Source: Mariniblastus sp.
GTDB taxonomy: Bacteria > Planctomycetota > Planctomycetia > Pirellulales > Pirellulaceae
DNA: 64,000 nucleotides
NCBI GenBank assembly: GCA_022447605.1
Contig: JAKVBG010000005.1
Coordinates: 1-64,000, forward strand
Direction of reading: 5' to 3'
Every line of letters starts with the position of its first letter. Position 1 is the stretch's first letter. Below are positions 26,687-35,747 of the stretch, piece by piece. The notes beneath the pieces are model-generated. The model was not told where the DNA came from and made no database searches. It worked only from the letters and a program-made list of their open reading frames with translations. Made by a program: the position numbers and the translations under genes.

Positions 26687-28099
26687 TTGACTCCTAAAGA
26701 AATTCTCGCCCTATGTAAAGAAAAAGACGTAAAAGCGATCGACCTCCGTTTCATGGATTTCCCAGGTCTCTGGCAACACACCACGATTCCGAGCAGTATC
26801 CTGGAGGAAGAGACGTTTGAGGACGGACTCGGTTTTGACGGGTCCAGCATCCGGGGCTGGCAAGCGATTAATGAAAGTGACATGTTGCTGATGCCACAGC
26901 CGGACACAGCCTTTCTGGATCCTTTCACCAAACTCCCCACGTTAAACATCATCTGTAACATCGTCGATCCGATCACCCATGAGGATTACAGCCGTGATCC
27001 CCGCAATGTGGCTCGCAAGGCGGTGGCCTACCTGCAGAGTACCGGGTTGGCCGATACGGCGTATTTCGGCCCGGAAGCCGAGTTTTTCATATTCGACGAT
27101 GTCCGCTTCGACCAACGACCGGATGCGGGCTTTTTCCATATCGACAGCGTGGAAGCCGAGTGGAACCGGGGCCGCGACGAGGGACCCAACCTGGGATACA
27201 AGATTCGGCACAAGGAAGGCTACTTCCCTTGCCCGCCGATGGACCAGTTGATGGATATTCGAAATGAAATGATGCAAACCTTGATCGATTGCGGTTTGCA
27301 GGTCGAGTGCCAACACCATGAGGTGGGAACAGCCGGCCAATCTGAAATTGACCTGCGGTTTAATGAAATGGTCAAAATGGCGGACGAACTGATGATGTAC
27401 AAATACATCATCAAAAACGTCGCCTACAAACACAACAAGTCGGTTACGTTCATGCCAAAACCCGTTTTCACCGATAACGGCTCAGGCATGCACGTCCACT
27501 TTTCCCTCTGGAAAGAAGGGGAACCCCTGTTTGCCGGCGACGGCTATGCGGGGTTGAGTCAGATGGCACTGCATGCCATCGGCGGGATCCTCAAGCACGC
27601 ACCAGCGCTGTTGGCATTCACCAATCCAACCACCAACAGCTACAAGCGACTGGTTCCGGGCTACGAAGCACCGGTGAACCTGGCTTACTCGCAGCGAAAC
27701 CGCTCGGCCAGCTGTCGGATTCCGATGTATTCCAACAGTCCCAAGGCCAAACGGATTGAATTCCGCTGTCCCGACCCCAGTTGCAATCCTTACTTTGCGT
27801 TTTCCGCCTTGATGATGGCCGCATTGGACGGGATCGAAAACAAGATCGATCCGGGCGAACCCCTGGATAAGGATATTTACGATCTGCCGCCGGAAGAGGC
27901 TGCCAATGTTCCCAAAACGCCCGGCTCCCTGGCCGAAGCGCTGGATGCCCTCGAATCCGATCATGGATTCCTGTTGCGGGGAGACGTATTTACCCAGGAT
28001 GTCATCAATACCTGGATCAATTACAAACGGGAAAACGAGGTGGACGCCATGCGTCTCCGACCACATCCCTACGAATTCTGTTTGTATTACGATATCTAG
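26687..28099 (+). CDS. glnA: Glutamine synthetase type I
   Basis: Makes glutamine from glutamate, ammonia and ATP; cytoplasmic dodecamer. The 470 residues cover the complete GSI family: DGSSIRGW near residue 51, metal-site [32 protein letters not shown] and the ATP-site segment [10 protein letters not shown]. Tyr398 in [10 protein letters not shown] corresponds to the adenylylation tyrosine of the GSI-beta type, so GlnE-type control is likely. The start is a TTG with GAAGGA 8 bases upstream; this agrees with the usual N-terminus MTPKE. It has its own sigma-54 promoter and a strong terminator, so it is a monocistronic, nitrogen-regulated gene. Confidence 0.97.
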   Translation: MTPKEILALCKEKDVKAIDLRFMDFPGLWQHTTIPSSILEEETFEDGLGFDGSSIRGWQAINESDMLLMPQPDTAFLDPFTKLPTLNIICNIVDPITHEDYSRDPRNVARKAVAYLQSTGLADTAYFGPEAEFFIFDDVRFDQRPDAGFFHIDSVEAEWNRGRDEGPNLGYKIRHKEGYFPCPPMDQLMDIRNEMMQTLIDCGLQVECQHHEVGTAGQSEIDLRFNEMVKMADELMMYKYIIKNVAYKHNKSVTFMPKPVFTDNGSGMHVHFSLWKEGEPLFAGDGYAGLSQMALHAIGGILKHAPALLAFTNPTTNSYKRLVPGYEAPVNLAYSQRNRSASCRIPMYSNSPKAKRIEFRCPDPSCNPYFAFSALMMAALDGIENKIDPGEPLDKDIYDLPPEEAANVPKTPGSLAEALDALESDHGFLLRGDVFTQDVINTWINYKRENEVDAMRLRPHPYEFCLYYDI

Positions 28100-28163
28100 G
28101 ATCGAATTTGGGCCAATGGATCGTGGCTGGCGGTTTCCGGTCAATCGGTCCAGACCCGCAACA

Positions 28164-28198
28164 AGGCAGGGCGGTTTTTTGCCGTCACTGCCTTTTTT
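28164..28198 (+). terminator. Intrinsic terminator of glnA
   Basis: GGCAG (28165-28169) pairs with CTGCC (28088 + 100, i.e. 28188-28192), with inner CGG/CCG pairing around a T-rich loop, and is followed by TTTTTT (28193-28198). It lies 65 bp after the glnA stop. Confidence 0.82.
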
Positions 28199-28312
28199 CG
28201 TACAGATTCCAGCCGTCCCAACCCGCCTCGAACCGGTCGGACCACCTACAATTCCGGGCGGAGATATGTCACATTGGAGAGACTCTGTCCCACCAACCAC
28301 GATGTTCATACC

Positions 28313-28753
28313 ATGGCGCAACGAATCCTCATCCTCTGTACCGGGAATTCCTGTCGGTCCCAGATGGCCCAGGTCATATGGCAGGACCTGGCGGGCGACC
28401 AGGTCTTGGTGGAGTCGGCTGGATCGGACCCGGCCGGCTATGTCCACCCGCTGGCCATCCAGGCCTTACAGGAACTTGAGCTTCCCACCGAAGGCTTGGT
28501 GAGTAAGTCGCTCACGCCCTTGCTGGACCAGCCAATCGACCTGGCCGTGACCGTTTGCGATCATGCCCAACAGTCGTGCCCAAGTTTGCCCCACGTGAAA
28601 AACAGGTTGCACTGGCCGTTTGACGACCCAGCCGACGCCGAGGGGACCGACGAGGAGAAGATGCAGCTGTTTCGACGCGTTCGCGATGAAATCAGGGAAC
28701 GGGTGACGGAGTACCTCGCGTCGCAGCAGGGGAGTGCCCCCCCAAGCCCCTGA
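28313..28753 (+). CDS. arsC: Arsenate reductase, thioredoxin-coupled ArsC type
   Basis: A 146-residue protein of the low-molecular-weight tyrosine phosphatase fold. The P-loop CTGNSCRS starts at Cys9, and the redox pair Cys82/Cys89 (VCDHAQQSCP) matches the three-cysteine relay of thioredoxin-dependent arsenate reductases. The acidic FDDPADAEG segment is also typical. It reduces arsenate to arsenite in the cytoplasm. No ArsR, arsenite efflux gene or other resistance gene is adjacent, so a full ars operon is absent here. It precedes nadC by 24 bp and may be co-transcribed with it. Confidence 0.88.
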   Translation: MAQRILILCTGNSCRSQMAQVIWQDLAGDQVLVESAGSDPAGYVHPLAIQALQELELPTEGLVSKSLTPLLDQPIDLAVTVCDHAQQSCPSLPHVKNRLHWPFDDPADAEGTDEEKMQLFRRVRDEIRERVTEYLASQQGSAPPSP

Positions 28754-28777
28754 CACCCAGGCCAGCCAGGTTTTCAA

Positions 28778-29725
28778 ATGAATCAACCCTTTCCATTCCC
28801 CCTCGATGCCCGGGCCCAGGCCGACGCGCTACAACTGGTCGAACTGGCCTTGTTGGAAGATGTTGGGAGCCCCGATCTGGAAACGGCCGTCGATGGAACG
28901 AGCCAATGCCTCTTTTCCAGCCCGACCCCGGTCACAGCCGATTTTGTGGCGCGTCAGGCGGGGATCGTCTGCGGACTGCAAGTCTGCCAACTGGCGATCG
29001 AACGGGTGGCGCCCGGCGTCGACCTGGAGATCAATATCAACGATTCGGAGCCAGTCCGTGCCGGCCAGGCATTGGCCCGTATTTCGGGCAATGCGGGGGA
29101 GGTCCTGGTCCTGGAGAGGACCTGCCTGAACATTCTCTGCCACCTCTCTTCCATCAGCACCATGACCGGGGCGTTCGTCGAGCGAGTTGCCGGGACTGGG
29201 GCCAGGATCCTGGACACGCGAAAAACGATTCCTGGCTGGAGACGTCTGGAGAAGTATGCCGTTCGGTGCGGCGGCGGCAGCAACCACCGGATGGGGCTTT
29301 ACGATGCAATCATGATCAAGGACAACCACCTGGCCATTCACAATCAAGCCGTCCAGGATCAACAGATCTCGCTGCCTGAGTCGATTCGGCGCGCCCGCCA
29401 GTGGATCGAGGCAAACGCTTCCTCCCTGCCCGACGGGCTCCAGACGATTGTGCAGATCGAGGTCGACACACTGGAACAGCTCCAGGTCGTGCTGGTGGCC
29501 GAGCCGGATATTGTCTTGCTGGACAATATGGCGCCTGCCCAGTTGAAAGAGGCGGTTGATATGCGCAACCGCGAAAACGGGAAAGTCCTGCTGGAAGCAT
29601 CGGGCGGGGTCAACTTGGAGACGGTCAGGACGATCGCCGAAAGCGGGGTGGAGCGGATCAGTGTCGGCGCCTTGACCCATTCTGCCGGCAACTTCGACAT
29701 CGGGCTGGACTGGCAGCCGACCTAG
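28778..29725 (+). CDS. nadC: Nicotinate-nucleotide pyrophosphorylase (carboxylating)
   Basis: Converts quinolinate and PRPP to nicotinate mononucleotide, CO2 and pyrophosphate in de novo NAD synthesis. The 315 residues include the family signature around DTRKTIPGWRRLEKYAV, the Arg/His-rich RCGGGSNHRMGLYDA, IMIKDNH and the C-terminal barrel segments VLLDNM, LEASGGVN and ISVGALTHS. It is slightly longer than most family members because of an N-terminal extension of about 20 residues. nadA and nadB are not nearby. Confidence 0.95.
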   Translation: MNQPFPFPLDARAQADALQLVELALLEDVGSPDLETAVDGTSQCLFSSPTPVTADFVARQAGIVCGLQVCQLAIERVAPGVDLEININDSEPVRAGQALARISGNAGEVLVLERTCLNILCHLSSISTMTGAFVERVAGTGARILDTRKTIPGWRRLEKYAVRCGGGSNHRMGLYDAIMIKDNHLAIHNQAVQDQQISLPESIRRARQWIEANASSLPDGLQTIVQIEVDTLEQLQVVLVAEPDIVLLDNMAPAQLKEAVDMRNRENGKVLLEASGGVNLETVRTIAESGVERISVGALTHSAGNFDIGLDWQPT

Positions 29726-30154
29726 CGATCGAGCAGAACCCTCATCGCCTTCAACGGGTTACCCGTGCCGGGAATGTATGACGTGGTACCAGCAGCCTCG
29801 CCGCCGGCAGGTGCCCGTGCTCATACGACCCTCTCCGGGGAACTCCTCGGCAACCATTTCCGGGGTGGAACGAAACGTTTTTTCTTCCAAAAAAAAATCT
29901 GCCGGCACTCTTCCACCCGCTCAATCACGTTGATTTTCCCTTGAAAAAGAGAAATCCAGAGAATGCCGCCCCCCGAAAAAGTTCCCGAATTTTCCTAATA
30001 ACCTGATTCGGCCGTCGAAGAACCCCTCAACAGTTTGAAATTCCTCAGATGAGAAACTTCCAATGGTCCAACCGTTGGCCCGCTCATTGAATGAATTTCA
30101 ATGCAATGAATCCATGGCAATCAAATCAATCGTGTTTTTCCGCAGGAGGACCAG
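29726..30154. other. Gene-free stretch
   Basis: No gene is visible. A very short hairpin AACG-AAA-CGTT followed by a T-run (29869-29883) could be a weak terminator for nadC. The right half (about 29890-30130) is AT-rich and should hold the promoter of the 30155 gene, but no clear -35/-10 pair stands out. GGAGGACCAG precedes the next ATG. Confidence 0.45.
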
Positions 30155-30958
30155 ATGTTTAAAAAATTAACCCTGGGTGTTTTAGGGGTCGTGTTGATCG
30201 GTGGTCTGTTATTCGGCAATCGTATCGTGCCGTACGCCAAAACGGCGTACGAAAAAGTCCGGGCAACCGCCCAGGACACGGTACCCATTTCTTTTCAGAT
30301 CGATGCCGCCAAAGAACAGCTAAAGAAAATCGATCCGGAAATCAAGGATATGGTTTGGCAAATTGCCAAGGAAAAAGCCCAGATCAAACGACTCAGCAGC
30401 GAGATGGTTCTCCAGGAAGAGAATATGAGCAAACGCTATGACGAGATGATCACTTTGAGGAAACATCTTGAAACAGGTGACGAATTTTACGTGGCCACCA
30501 ACGGCAAAGCGTATGCGAACGATCGCGTGAAAGAAGACCTGGCTCATCGTTTCTCCGTCTACAAGACGGCTGAAAAGACATTCGAGAAATCGAAACAGAT
30601 CCAGGAACTGCGAGAACAGGCCCTGGAAACAGCCTTGGTCAAACTGGAACAGGCCCAGTCAATTCAGCGTGAATTGCAAGTACAGATCGAGAACCTCAAT
30701 GCCCGCCAGAGAATGGTGGACGTGGCCAAGACGGCGAGCAATATCCATATTGACGACAGTCAGTTGGCCCGCACGCAGGGCATGATCGATGAGATCAGCG
30801 CCAAGATCGATACCGAAGAGGAGATGCTGAACCTGGCGCCCAAGTACTTTGGACAGATCCCTGTCAGCCAGGACGAGATCGTATCGGACCGGGACATCCT
30901 CCAGGAAATGGATGACTACTTCAACCAGAATGACAACCAGGAAGTTGTCAACAAGTAG
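30155..30958 (+). CDS. Membrane-anchored coiled-coil protein
   Basis: A 267-residue protein with an N-terminal membrane segment (residues of about 5-25, VLGVVLIGGLLFG) and a long, almost continuous coiled coil from about 45 to 220, rich in Lys/Glu/Gln. The acidic tail ends in YFNQNDNQEVVNK. GGAGGACCAG gives a very strong ribosome binding site. The architecture recalls PspA-like or DUF-type envelope coiled coils, but I cannot assign a family. It is the first gene ahead of a set of FHA and kinase genes but is separated from them by a terminator. Confidence 0.75.
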   Translation: MFKKLTLGVLGVVLIGGLLFGNRIVPYAKTAYEKVRATAQDTVPISFQIDAAKEQLKKIDPEIKDMVWQIAKEKAQIKRLSSEMVLQEENMSKRYDEMITLRKHLETGDEFYVATNGKAYANDRVKEDLAHRFSVYKTAEKTFEKSKQIQELREQALETALVKLEQAQSIQRELQVQIENLNARQRMVDVAKTASNIHIDDSQLARTQGMIDEISAKIDTEEEMLNLAPKYFGQIPVSQDEIVSDRDILQEMDDYFNQNDNQEVVNK

Positions 30959-30987
30959 GCTCCGATCGGTCGATTGACTCAAGACTC

Positions 30988-31025
30988 GGTTTAGGCCCGT
31001 TGTGGGCCTAAACCTTGTTTTCTTG
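30988..31025 (+). terminator. Intrinsic terminator after the coiled-coil gene
   Basis: A perfect 11-bp stem GGTTTAGGCCC / GGGCCTAAACC with loop GTTGT (30988-31014) is followed by TTGTTTTCTT. It lies 29 bp after the stop of the 30155 gene and would uncouple it, at least partly, from the next genes. Confidence 0.9.
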
Positions 31026-31074
31026 AACAGCAGTCGGCAACACGGTGCTAAATTTCAGTCGAGCGGGATTCATC

Positions 31075-32445
31075 ATGTTGATGGCTTGGGACAATTGGAG
31101 AGCGGCGCAAGCCTACCTGCTGGGTGATATCAACCGCGCCGTCAGCCATCTGAAACATGCCAACCGAAACCGTTCGTCGGGCCGCAACCTGGCCCGCAAG
31201 TTGACCCGCAAGTTAATCGGTCGGGCCAAGCGAAATATCAACCGCAATGATTTTCCGGCAGCTTGGCGCGACCTGACTTCGGCGACCGAGATCGCCTGCC
31301 CGGCAGACCAGGATCGTCTGTCACGGCAAAAATCAAAACTGGTTGAGTTGACCATCGAATCAGCAGACTCGCTGCTGACCGCTGGCAAGATCAGCCAGGC
31401 CCTTGCCCTGGTTGCCGAGTTGCAGTCCAGGCATATCCTCGACTGGCGGAGCGACCGGATCGAGAAAACGGGCCGCCTGATTCAAGATGCCGACGACCTG
31501 GCAGCGCGGGGACAGGTCAACTTCTCCAACGAAAAATTAAAAATGGCGATCAACTTGCGACCCGATCTTGCCCTGTTGGAAGCCCGCCAAAAGGCGAATG
31601 AACACCGCCGGCATCAAATCGACCGTTTGTCCCGTGACCTGCAGCAAGCGCTGCTGGAAAACCAGTCGGACCGCGTCAGGCAGTTATGCGGTGAGATCCT
31701 CACGATTGCTCCCAGTTACCAAGTCGCCCTCGATGCCCAGCGTCAATGGAATGAACGGACATCTTCGCCCGACCGATCGATGGGCAACACGACCCACAAG
31801 CGGGTCGCCGCTCAGGAGACAAGTACGGAAGCCACTGCAATACCGACCGCAAGCCGGCAATTCCTCATCTGGGTCGACCAGGTCGGTGGATTCCTGGCTT
31901 GCCCCGGTGCCACGAACACGATCGGCGCTGCCCTTCCCCAGGCCAACATCCAGATCCCCATCGTGGCGGACCTCAGTCGCCGTAACGTGAAGGTCGAGCG
32001 AACCGCTTGCGGGCACTTGGTCCACCCACTCACACCGCTTGGAACGGTCACGATCGACGGACACCCAGTCACCCAATCCAGTCCATGGAAATCAGGACAA
32101 ATCATGGAACTTGAGGGGAGAGTCCGGCTCCGTTACATCCAACCCCACCCTGGGTCCCGTTCAGCACGGCTGGACCTGGTCAGCCGACACCGAACGGAAC
32201 CGTGGTCCGATGCCGTGTTACTGGTGACCGACACGATCCTGCTGGGACCCGATCCCCGCAACCATATCTGCTGTCCGCATTGGTCCCAGAATATCGTTCT
32301 CTTTTTCCAGCAGGGAGCTTGGCATTGCCAGTGCACTCAGACTTTTCAGGTCGATTCGAAACGGGTGCGGGGGACGGCCCGCTTGACCGACCATTCCAGG
32401 ATCGCAGGAACCGATTTTTCCATCGCTCTGGAGCCGGTTCCATGA
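31075..32445 (+). CDS. Protein with helical repeats and two FHA-like modules
   Basis: A 456-residue protein. The first half (to about 230) is helical with TPR-like spacing (ARGQVNFSNEKLKMAINLRPDLALLEA). The second half resembles one or two divergent FHA (phosphothreonine-binding) modules: FLIWVDQVGGFLACPGATN, IPIVADLSRRNVKVER, TVTIDGHPVT and a second set around DTILLGPDPRNHI. The usual FHA Gly-Arg/Ser-x-x-His core is only partly kept, so phosphopeptide binding needs proof. The start is uncertain (GTG 31045, ATG 31075 or 31081). It precedes the kinase gene by 151 bp, suggesting the partners act together. Confidence 0.6.
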   Translation: MLMAWDNWRAAQAYLLGDINRAVSHLKHANRNRSSGRNLARKLTRKLIGRAKRNINRNDFPAAWRDLTSATEIACPADQDRLSRQKSKLVELTIESADSLLTAGKISQALALVAELQSRHILDWRSDRIEKTGRLIQDADDLAARGQVNFSNEKLKMAINLRPDLALLEARQKANEHRRHQIDRLSRDLQQALLENQSDRVRQLCGEILTIAPSYQVALDAQRQWNERTSSPDRSMGNTTHKRVAAQETSTEATAIPTASRQFLIWVDQVGGFLACPGATNTIGAALPQANIQIPIVADLSRRNVKVERTACGHLVHPLTPLGTVTIDGHPVTQSSPWKSGQIMELEGRVRLRYIQPHPGSRSARLDLVSRHRTEPWSDAVLLVTDTILLGPDPRNHICCPHWSQNIVLFFQQGAWHCQCTQTFQVDSKRVRGTARLTDHSRIAGTDFSIALEPVP

Positions 32446-32596
32446 TCGATGGACACGTCGATTCCGTCTACCGATCTGCCACCGCAAAACAGGAGGGATA
32501 TCCAACGCGATTCCAACCGACTCGGGCAAGTGGGGACGCGACCGAGAAAAATATTGAATTCAGAGAGCAAAACAGACAAAAACCAAGGCAAATAGG
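32446..32596. other. Spacer between the FHA-like gene and the kinase gene
   Basis: No gene, terminator or clear promoter is visible in these 151 bp, so the kinase is probably read from the same transcript as the FHA-like gene. Confidence 0.4.
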
Positions 32597-34732
32597 ATGA
32601 TTGGGGAACGTGGGACGATGCAGGAACCAACCGCTAAGTTAGAATCAAACCGATCCAGTGCCGAAGCGGCTTTGGAAACGGCTGAAGAATCTTCTCACTT
32701 GGTACATCCTGAAACGGTCTCGCGAAATCGGCCTATGAATTTCACCCCGCAAGGTAAATTCGCTTATGCCAGTGGCTCCAAGCCACTGGACGGATACACA
32801 ATCAAACGTGGGATCGGCGCGGGTGGTTTTGGGGAAGTCTATTTTGCCCTCAGTGACGCAGGGAAAGAAGTTGCGCTCAAACGAATTCAACGCAACCTGG
32901 ACATCGAGTTGCGTGGTGTCAAGCAGTGCCTGAACCTCAAGCACCTCAACCTGATTTCCCTGTGGGACATTCGGACCAACCAGGCAGGCGAAAGTTGGGT
33001 CGTGATGGAATACGTTCCCGGCCCCAGCTTAAGGGATCTGATCGAAGCCCACCCCCATGGAATCCCCCCCGAACAAGTGCAGGTCTGGTTCACTTCCACG
33101 GCGTCGGGTGTTTCCTACCTGCACGACCAGGGGATTGTCCATCGTGACCTCAAACCGGCCAATATATTTTTTGACGAGGATCAACAGGTCATCAAGATTG
33201 GTGATTATGGCCTGTCCAAGTTCATTTCCTGTGGTCGTCGCAGTGGCCAAACGGAAACGGTTGGCACCTTCCATTACATGGCACCTGAAATTGGTAAAGG
33301 CGTTTACGGGAAAGAAATTGACATCTACGCCCTGGGAATATTGCTGTTTGAAATGCTGACCGGAGACGTCCCATTCAACGGTGAAAGCACCCAGGAAATT
33401 GTCATGAAGCACCTGACCACGGATCCGGACCTGCAGAAGTTACCGGCCGATTTTCGGCCGGCGCTGGGTCGCGCCATGAAAAAAGATCCGCAGCACCGCT
33501 TCTCAAACGTTTCGGAGATGCTGGATGCACTCCCCTGGCCACCCCGCACCCGCCAGGTCGCGCCGGCCGTTTCCAGGTCGGACAAGGAGAGAACCGATCA
33601 GCTCTCCGGAATGCTGATCAACGATGTCGATATTACCCTGGTCAAGGACGGGATCGCTTTCGGACCGATGAACGAGCAGGCAGGGGAATCGGAAAACAGA
33701 ATGATCCAGTTTATTGAGACGTCGAAAGTTGCTCCCGCCGACGCCATGACGGTGGCGGGGAAACCAGAGCCCATCGCCCAGGCCTTCAAGAGCGGCTATT
33801 CGGGGATTACCAACTGGTGGTACACGGCCCCCCTCTCCACACCACTGAAGCTTTTTATCCTGTTGCTGATTGGCATCGTCATCGTCGCCAATTCGAATTG
33901 GTTGTTGCCGATGGCTCTCGCCCTGGCCCTGGTCTACCTGGCCTACTACGGTTTTCGTTCCTTGACTGTTGGCTCAAAAGCCGCTCTTGAGGCACCTCCG
34001 GATCAAGCATCAGGAAAAGCGGTTCCCCGGCGTCTCCTGAAACGGGAAGCCGAAAAAAACCGGCGATTCTACTACCGACGGCACTTGGCCAAGAAGTTGC
34101 CGGGAGACCGGTTCACGGAACTAATCGGTTCGATGCTGATCTCCGCCATCGCCTGTATCCTGTTCGCGCTGTTGGGGATCAACCTGGATGGGACGCTTTC
34201 CAGCAAAACCCTGGACGTCGAGGTTTTTGCCGTATACACCTGGCTATCGGTCAGCACGATCGTAGGCTGTTGGGCACTGCTGATCGCCGGCCAATGCTGG
34301 GAACGAGACGAGGGGGATCCCTGGTTGAGGCGATTGACCATGGCAGGCATCGGTTTACTGGTCGGACTGGTCTCTTTTCTCCTGGCCTCGACACTGAATA
34401 TCCATACGACCACGTCAATCCATGAATTGGATACAGCATCGCCCGGCCCCGGACTCTTCAACCAGTTGCTGATGTTTACCCTGTTGTTTGCCATCGTCCG
34501 CTGGTGGAAACAGACGGACCCTGTGCGCAAAACCCGGTTGAGTATCTGGAGCGTCGGCATTTGCCTGATCTGGGCAGTTGCCTTGAGTAACCTGTTGGGA
34601 CTGGATGCGTTCTGGAATTGCATGATGGCGCTGATGATCTCGGCATCGACCCAGCTGGCCGCCCCCTGGTTACAACCGACGGTGCGACAGCAGATTGCCC
34701 TGGCCTCGCTGAACGAAACACGGGTCGCGTAA
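32597..34732 (+). CDS. Ser/Thr protein kinase with about seven membrane segments
   Basis: A 711-residue kinase (711, or 704 from the ATG at 32618). A low-complexity N-terminus precedes the kinase domain (about 66-315): Gly-loop GAGGFG (74-79), Lys95 in VALKR, HRDLKPAN (catalytic Asp184) and DYG (203-205) where DFG is usual. APE is kept, so activity is likely. A linker of about 90 residues leads to seven or eight membrane segments (from about 415). The following gene starts 1 bp after the stop in another frame and has its own strong ribosome binding site. Together with the FHA-like protein it forms a probable kinase/phospho-reader pair. Confidence 0.9.
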   Translation: MIGERGTMQEPTAKLESNRSSAEAALETAEESSHLVHPETVSRNRPMNFTPQGKFAYASGSKPLDGYTIKRGIGAGGFGEVYFALSDAGKEVALKRIQRNLDIELRGVKQCLNLKHLNLISLWDIRTNQAGESWVVMEYVPGPSLRDLIEAHPHGIPPEQVQVWFTSTASGVSYLHDQGIVHRDLKPANIFFDEDQQVIKIGDYGLSKFISCGRRSGQTETVGTFHYMAPEIGKGVYGKEIDIYALGILLFEMLTGDVPFNGESTQEIVMKHLTTDPDLQKLPADFRPALGRAMKKDPQHRFSNVSEMLDALPWPPRTRQVAPAVSRSDKERTDQLSGMLINDVDITLVKDGIAFGPMNEQAGESENRMIQFIETSKVAPADAMTVAGKPEPIAQAFKSGYSGITNWWYTAPLSTPLKLFILLLIGIVIVANSNWLLPMALALALVYLAYYGFRSLTVGSKAALEAPPDQASGKAVPRRLLKREAEKNRRFYYRRHLAKKLPGDRFTELIGSMLISAIACILFALLGINLDGTLSSKTLDVEVFAVYTWLSVSTIVGCWALLIAGQCWERDEGDPWLRRLTMAGIGLLVGLVSFLLASTLNIHTTTSIHELDTASPGPGLFNQLLMFTLLFAIVRWWKQTDPVRKTRLSIWSVGICLIWAVALSNLLGLDAFWNCMMALMISASTQLAAPWLQPTVRQQIALASLNETRVA

Positions 34733-34781
34733 GATGCAAGTAACCGTTTACCTTTTCATGGCGATCAAAAGGAGGCTGACG

Positions 34782-35435
34782 ATGGCTATCCCGCTATTGA
34801 TGTTGCTTCTGGCGTCGACAGCTTGCGGGATCCAGGCTGGCTCGGATGAAACGGATGAGACGCCCCTGCCCGCTTGGATTCAACAGGGAAGTTTTTTCCA
34901 GGATGGTTCGGATTATGTCTTGGTAAAAACCGAGGGTTGCGCCACAGCCCTGGACGCCAATCGCGAGTTGAATGCAGAGATCCTAGTAGTCGTTTCAGAG
35001 ACACTGGATCGCAAGCTGGGCGAGGGTGCCGGCCAACAGGTCAACCTGGGATCGGAATACATCGAAACCTACCTGATACCAGACGGTCGTTCGATTGTCC
35101 GGCCCTACCGGGACGAATTCACGGATGAGATCGCACAGCGCCTGGGTAAAGACTATGGTGAATTTTTTCGTGGCTATGCACAACTGGAGTTGGACCAGGC
35201 ATTCTACGATTTCGCCCGGCAACAGTGGCGGACTGAACAAACCCGCCTTCGCCTGATGGCCATTGCCCTGATCGGCCTGGTCGTTTTGGCACTGCTGACC
35301 ACGACTTACGGATACTTGCGAGTCAATCAGGCGACCCGTGGCTTTTACTCGATTCGATTATTGACGATTGGCCTGGCCGTGATTCTCCTGTTGGCAGCTG
35401 CCATCCTGTGGCTGTTTGGGAACATTTCCCTCTAA
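34782..35435 (+). CDS. Membrane-anchored exported protein
   Basis: A 217-residue protein. ATG 34782 is chosen because AAAAGGAGG lies 6 bases upstream; the frame extends to an ATG at 34734, beside the kinase stop, without such a site. The N-terminus has a signal sequence (MAIPLLMLLLASTACGIQAG) that could be a lipoprotein signal, with Cys at about 15 but an imperfect lipobox. The exported middle part (DYVLVKTEGCATALDANREL) looks soluble; two membrane segments near the C-terminus (about 155-175 and 190-212) end with INISL-like residues. No family is recognised. It likely belongs to the kinase operon. Confidence 0.65.
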   Translation: MAIPLLMLLLASTACGIQAGSDETDETPLPAWIQQGSFFQDGSDYVLVKTEGCATALDANRELNAEILVVVSETLDRKLGEGAGQQVNLGSEYIETYLIPDGRSIVRPYRDEFTDEIAQRLGKDYGEFFRGYAQLELDQAFYDFARQQWRTEQTRLRLMAIALIGLVVLALLTTTYGYLRVNQATRGFYSIRLLTIGLAVILLLAAAILWLFGNISL

Positions 35436-35747
35436 CGGCCACCTCCGCCGGTCTCAGTCAGAGCTTCTATTTCCTCTTGCTACCCCGACCGAAACGGCAA
35501 AGTCCAACACGACGGCAGACGATCACCGAACCGTTTCAGGCATTTTGATTGAACCGGAAACTGGGCTTAGAATGGAAGTTTCAACCCAACGGACGATTCT
35601 GGAACAAGTCGGTCATCATACGGATCCGGTAAGAAACGCCCCGAGAAGTCAACAGCGTCAGCTCGTCTGTTGCTGTGGGGCGTTCCTTTGATTTAGCCGG
35701 GCCCAGTTTGAATCGAATAACCAAAATCCGGGAGAACTTTCTGAACC
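35436..35747. other. Gene-free stretch with a nested hairpin
   Basis: No gene is visible. The main feature is a two-part hairpin: outer stem AACGCCCC (35635-35642) / GGGGCGTT (35677-35684) and inner stem CAACAG (35650-35655) / CTGTTG (35667-35672). It is followed by CCTTTG, which is not a strong T-run. It could be an imperfect terminator or a structured RNA. Confidence 0.45.

Noticed and set aside
26671-26697. Eight-codon frame overlapping the glnA TTG start
   Set aside because: It contains the glnA ribosome binding site but has none of its own, so a leader peptide role is not supported.
27482-28447. Minus-strand frame of 321 codons opposite glnA
   Set aside because: It is a GC-driven shadow of glnA; the product has no recognisable domain.
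28829-29680. Minus-strand frame of 283 codons opposite nadC
   Set aside because: It mirrors the nadC codon pattern and has no start signal or family.
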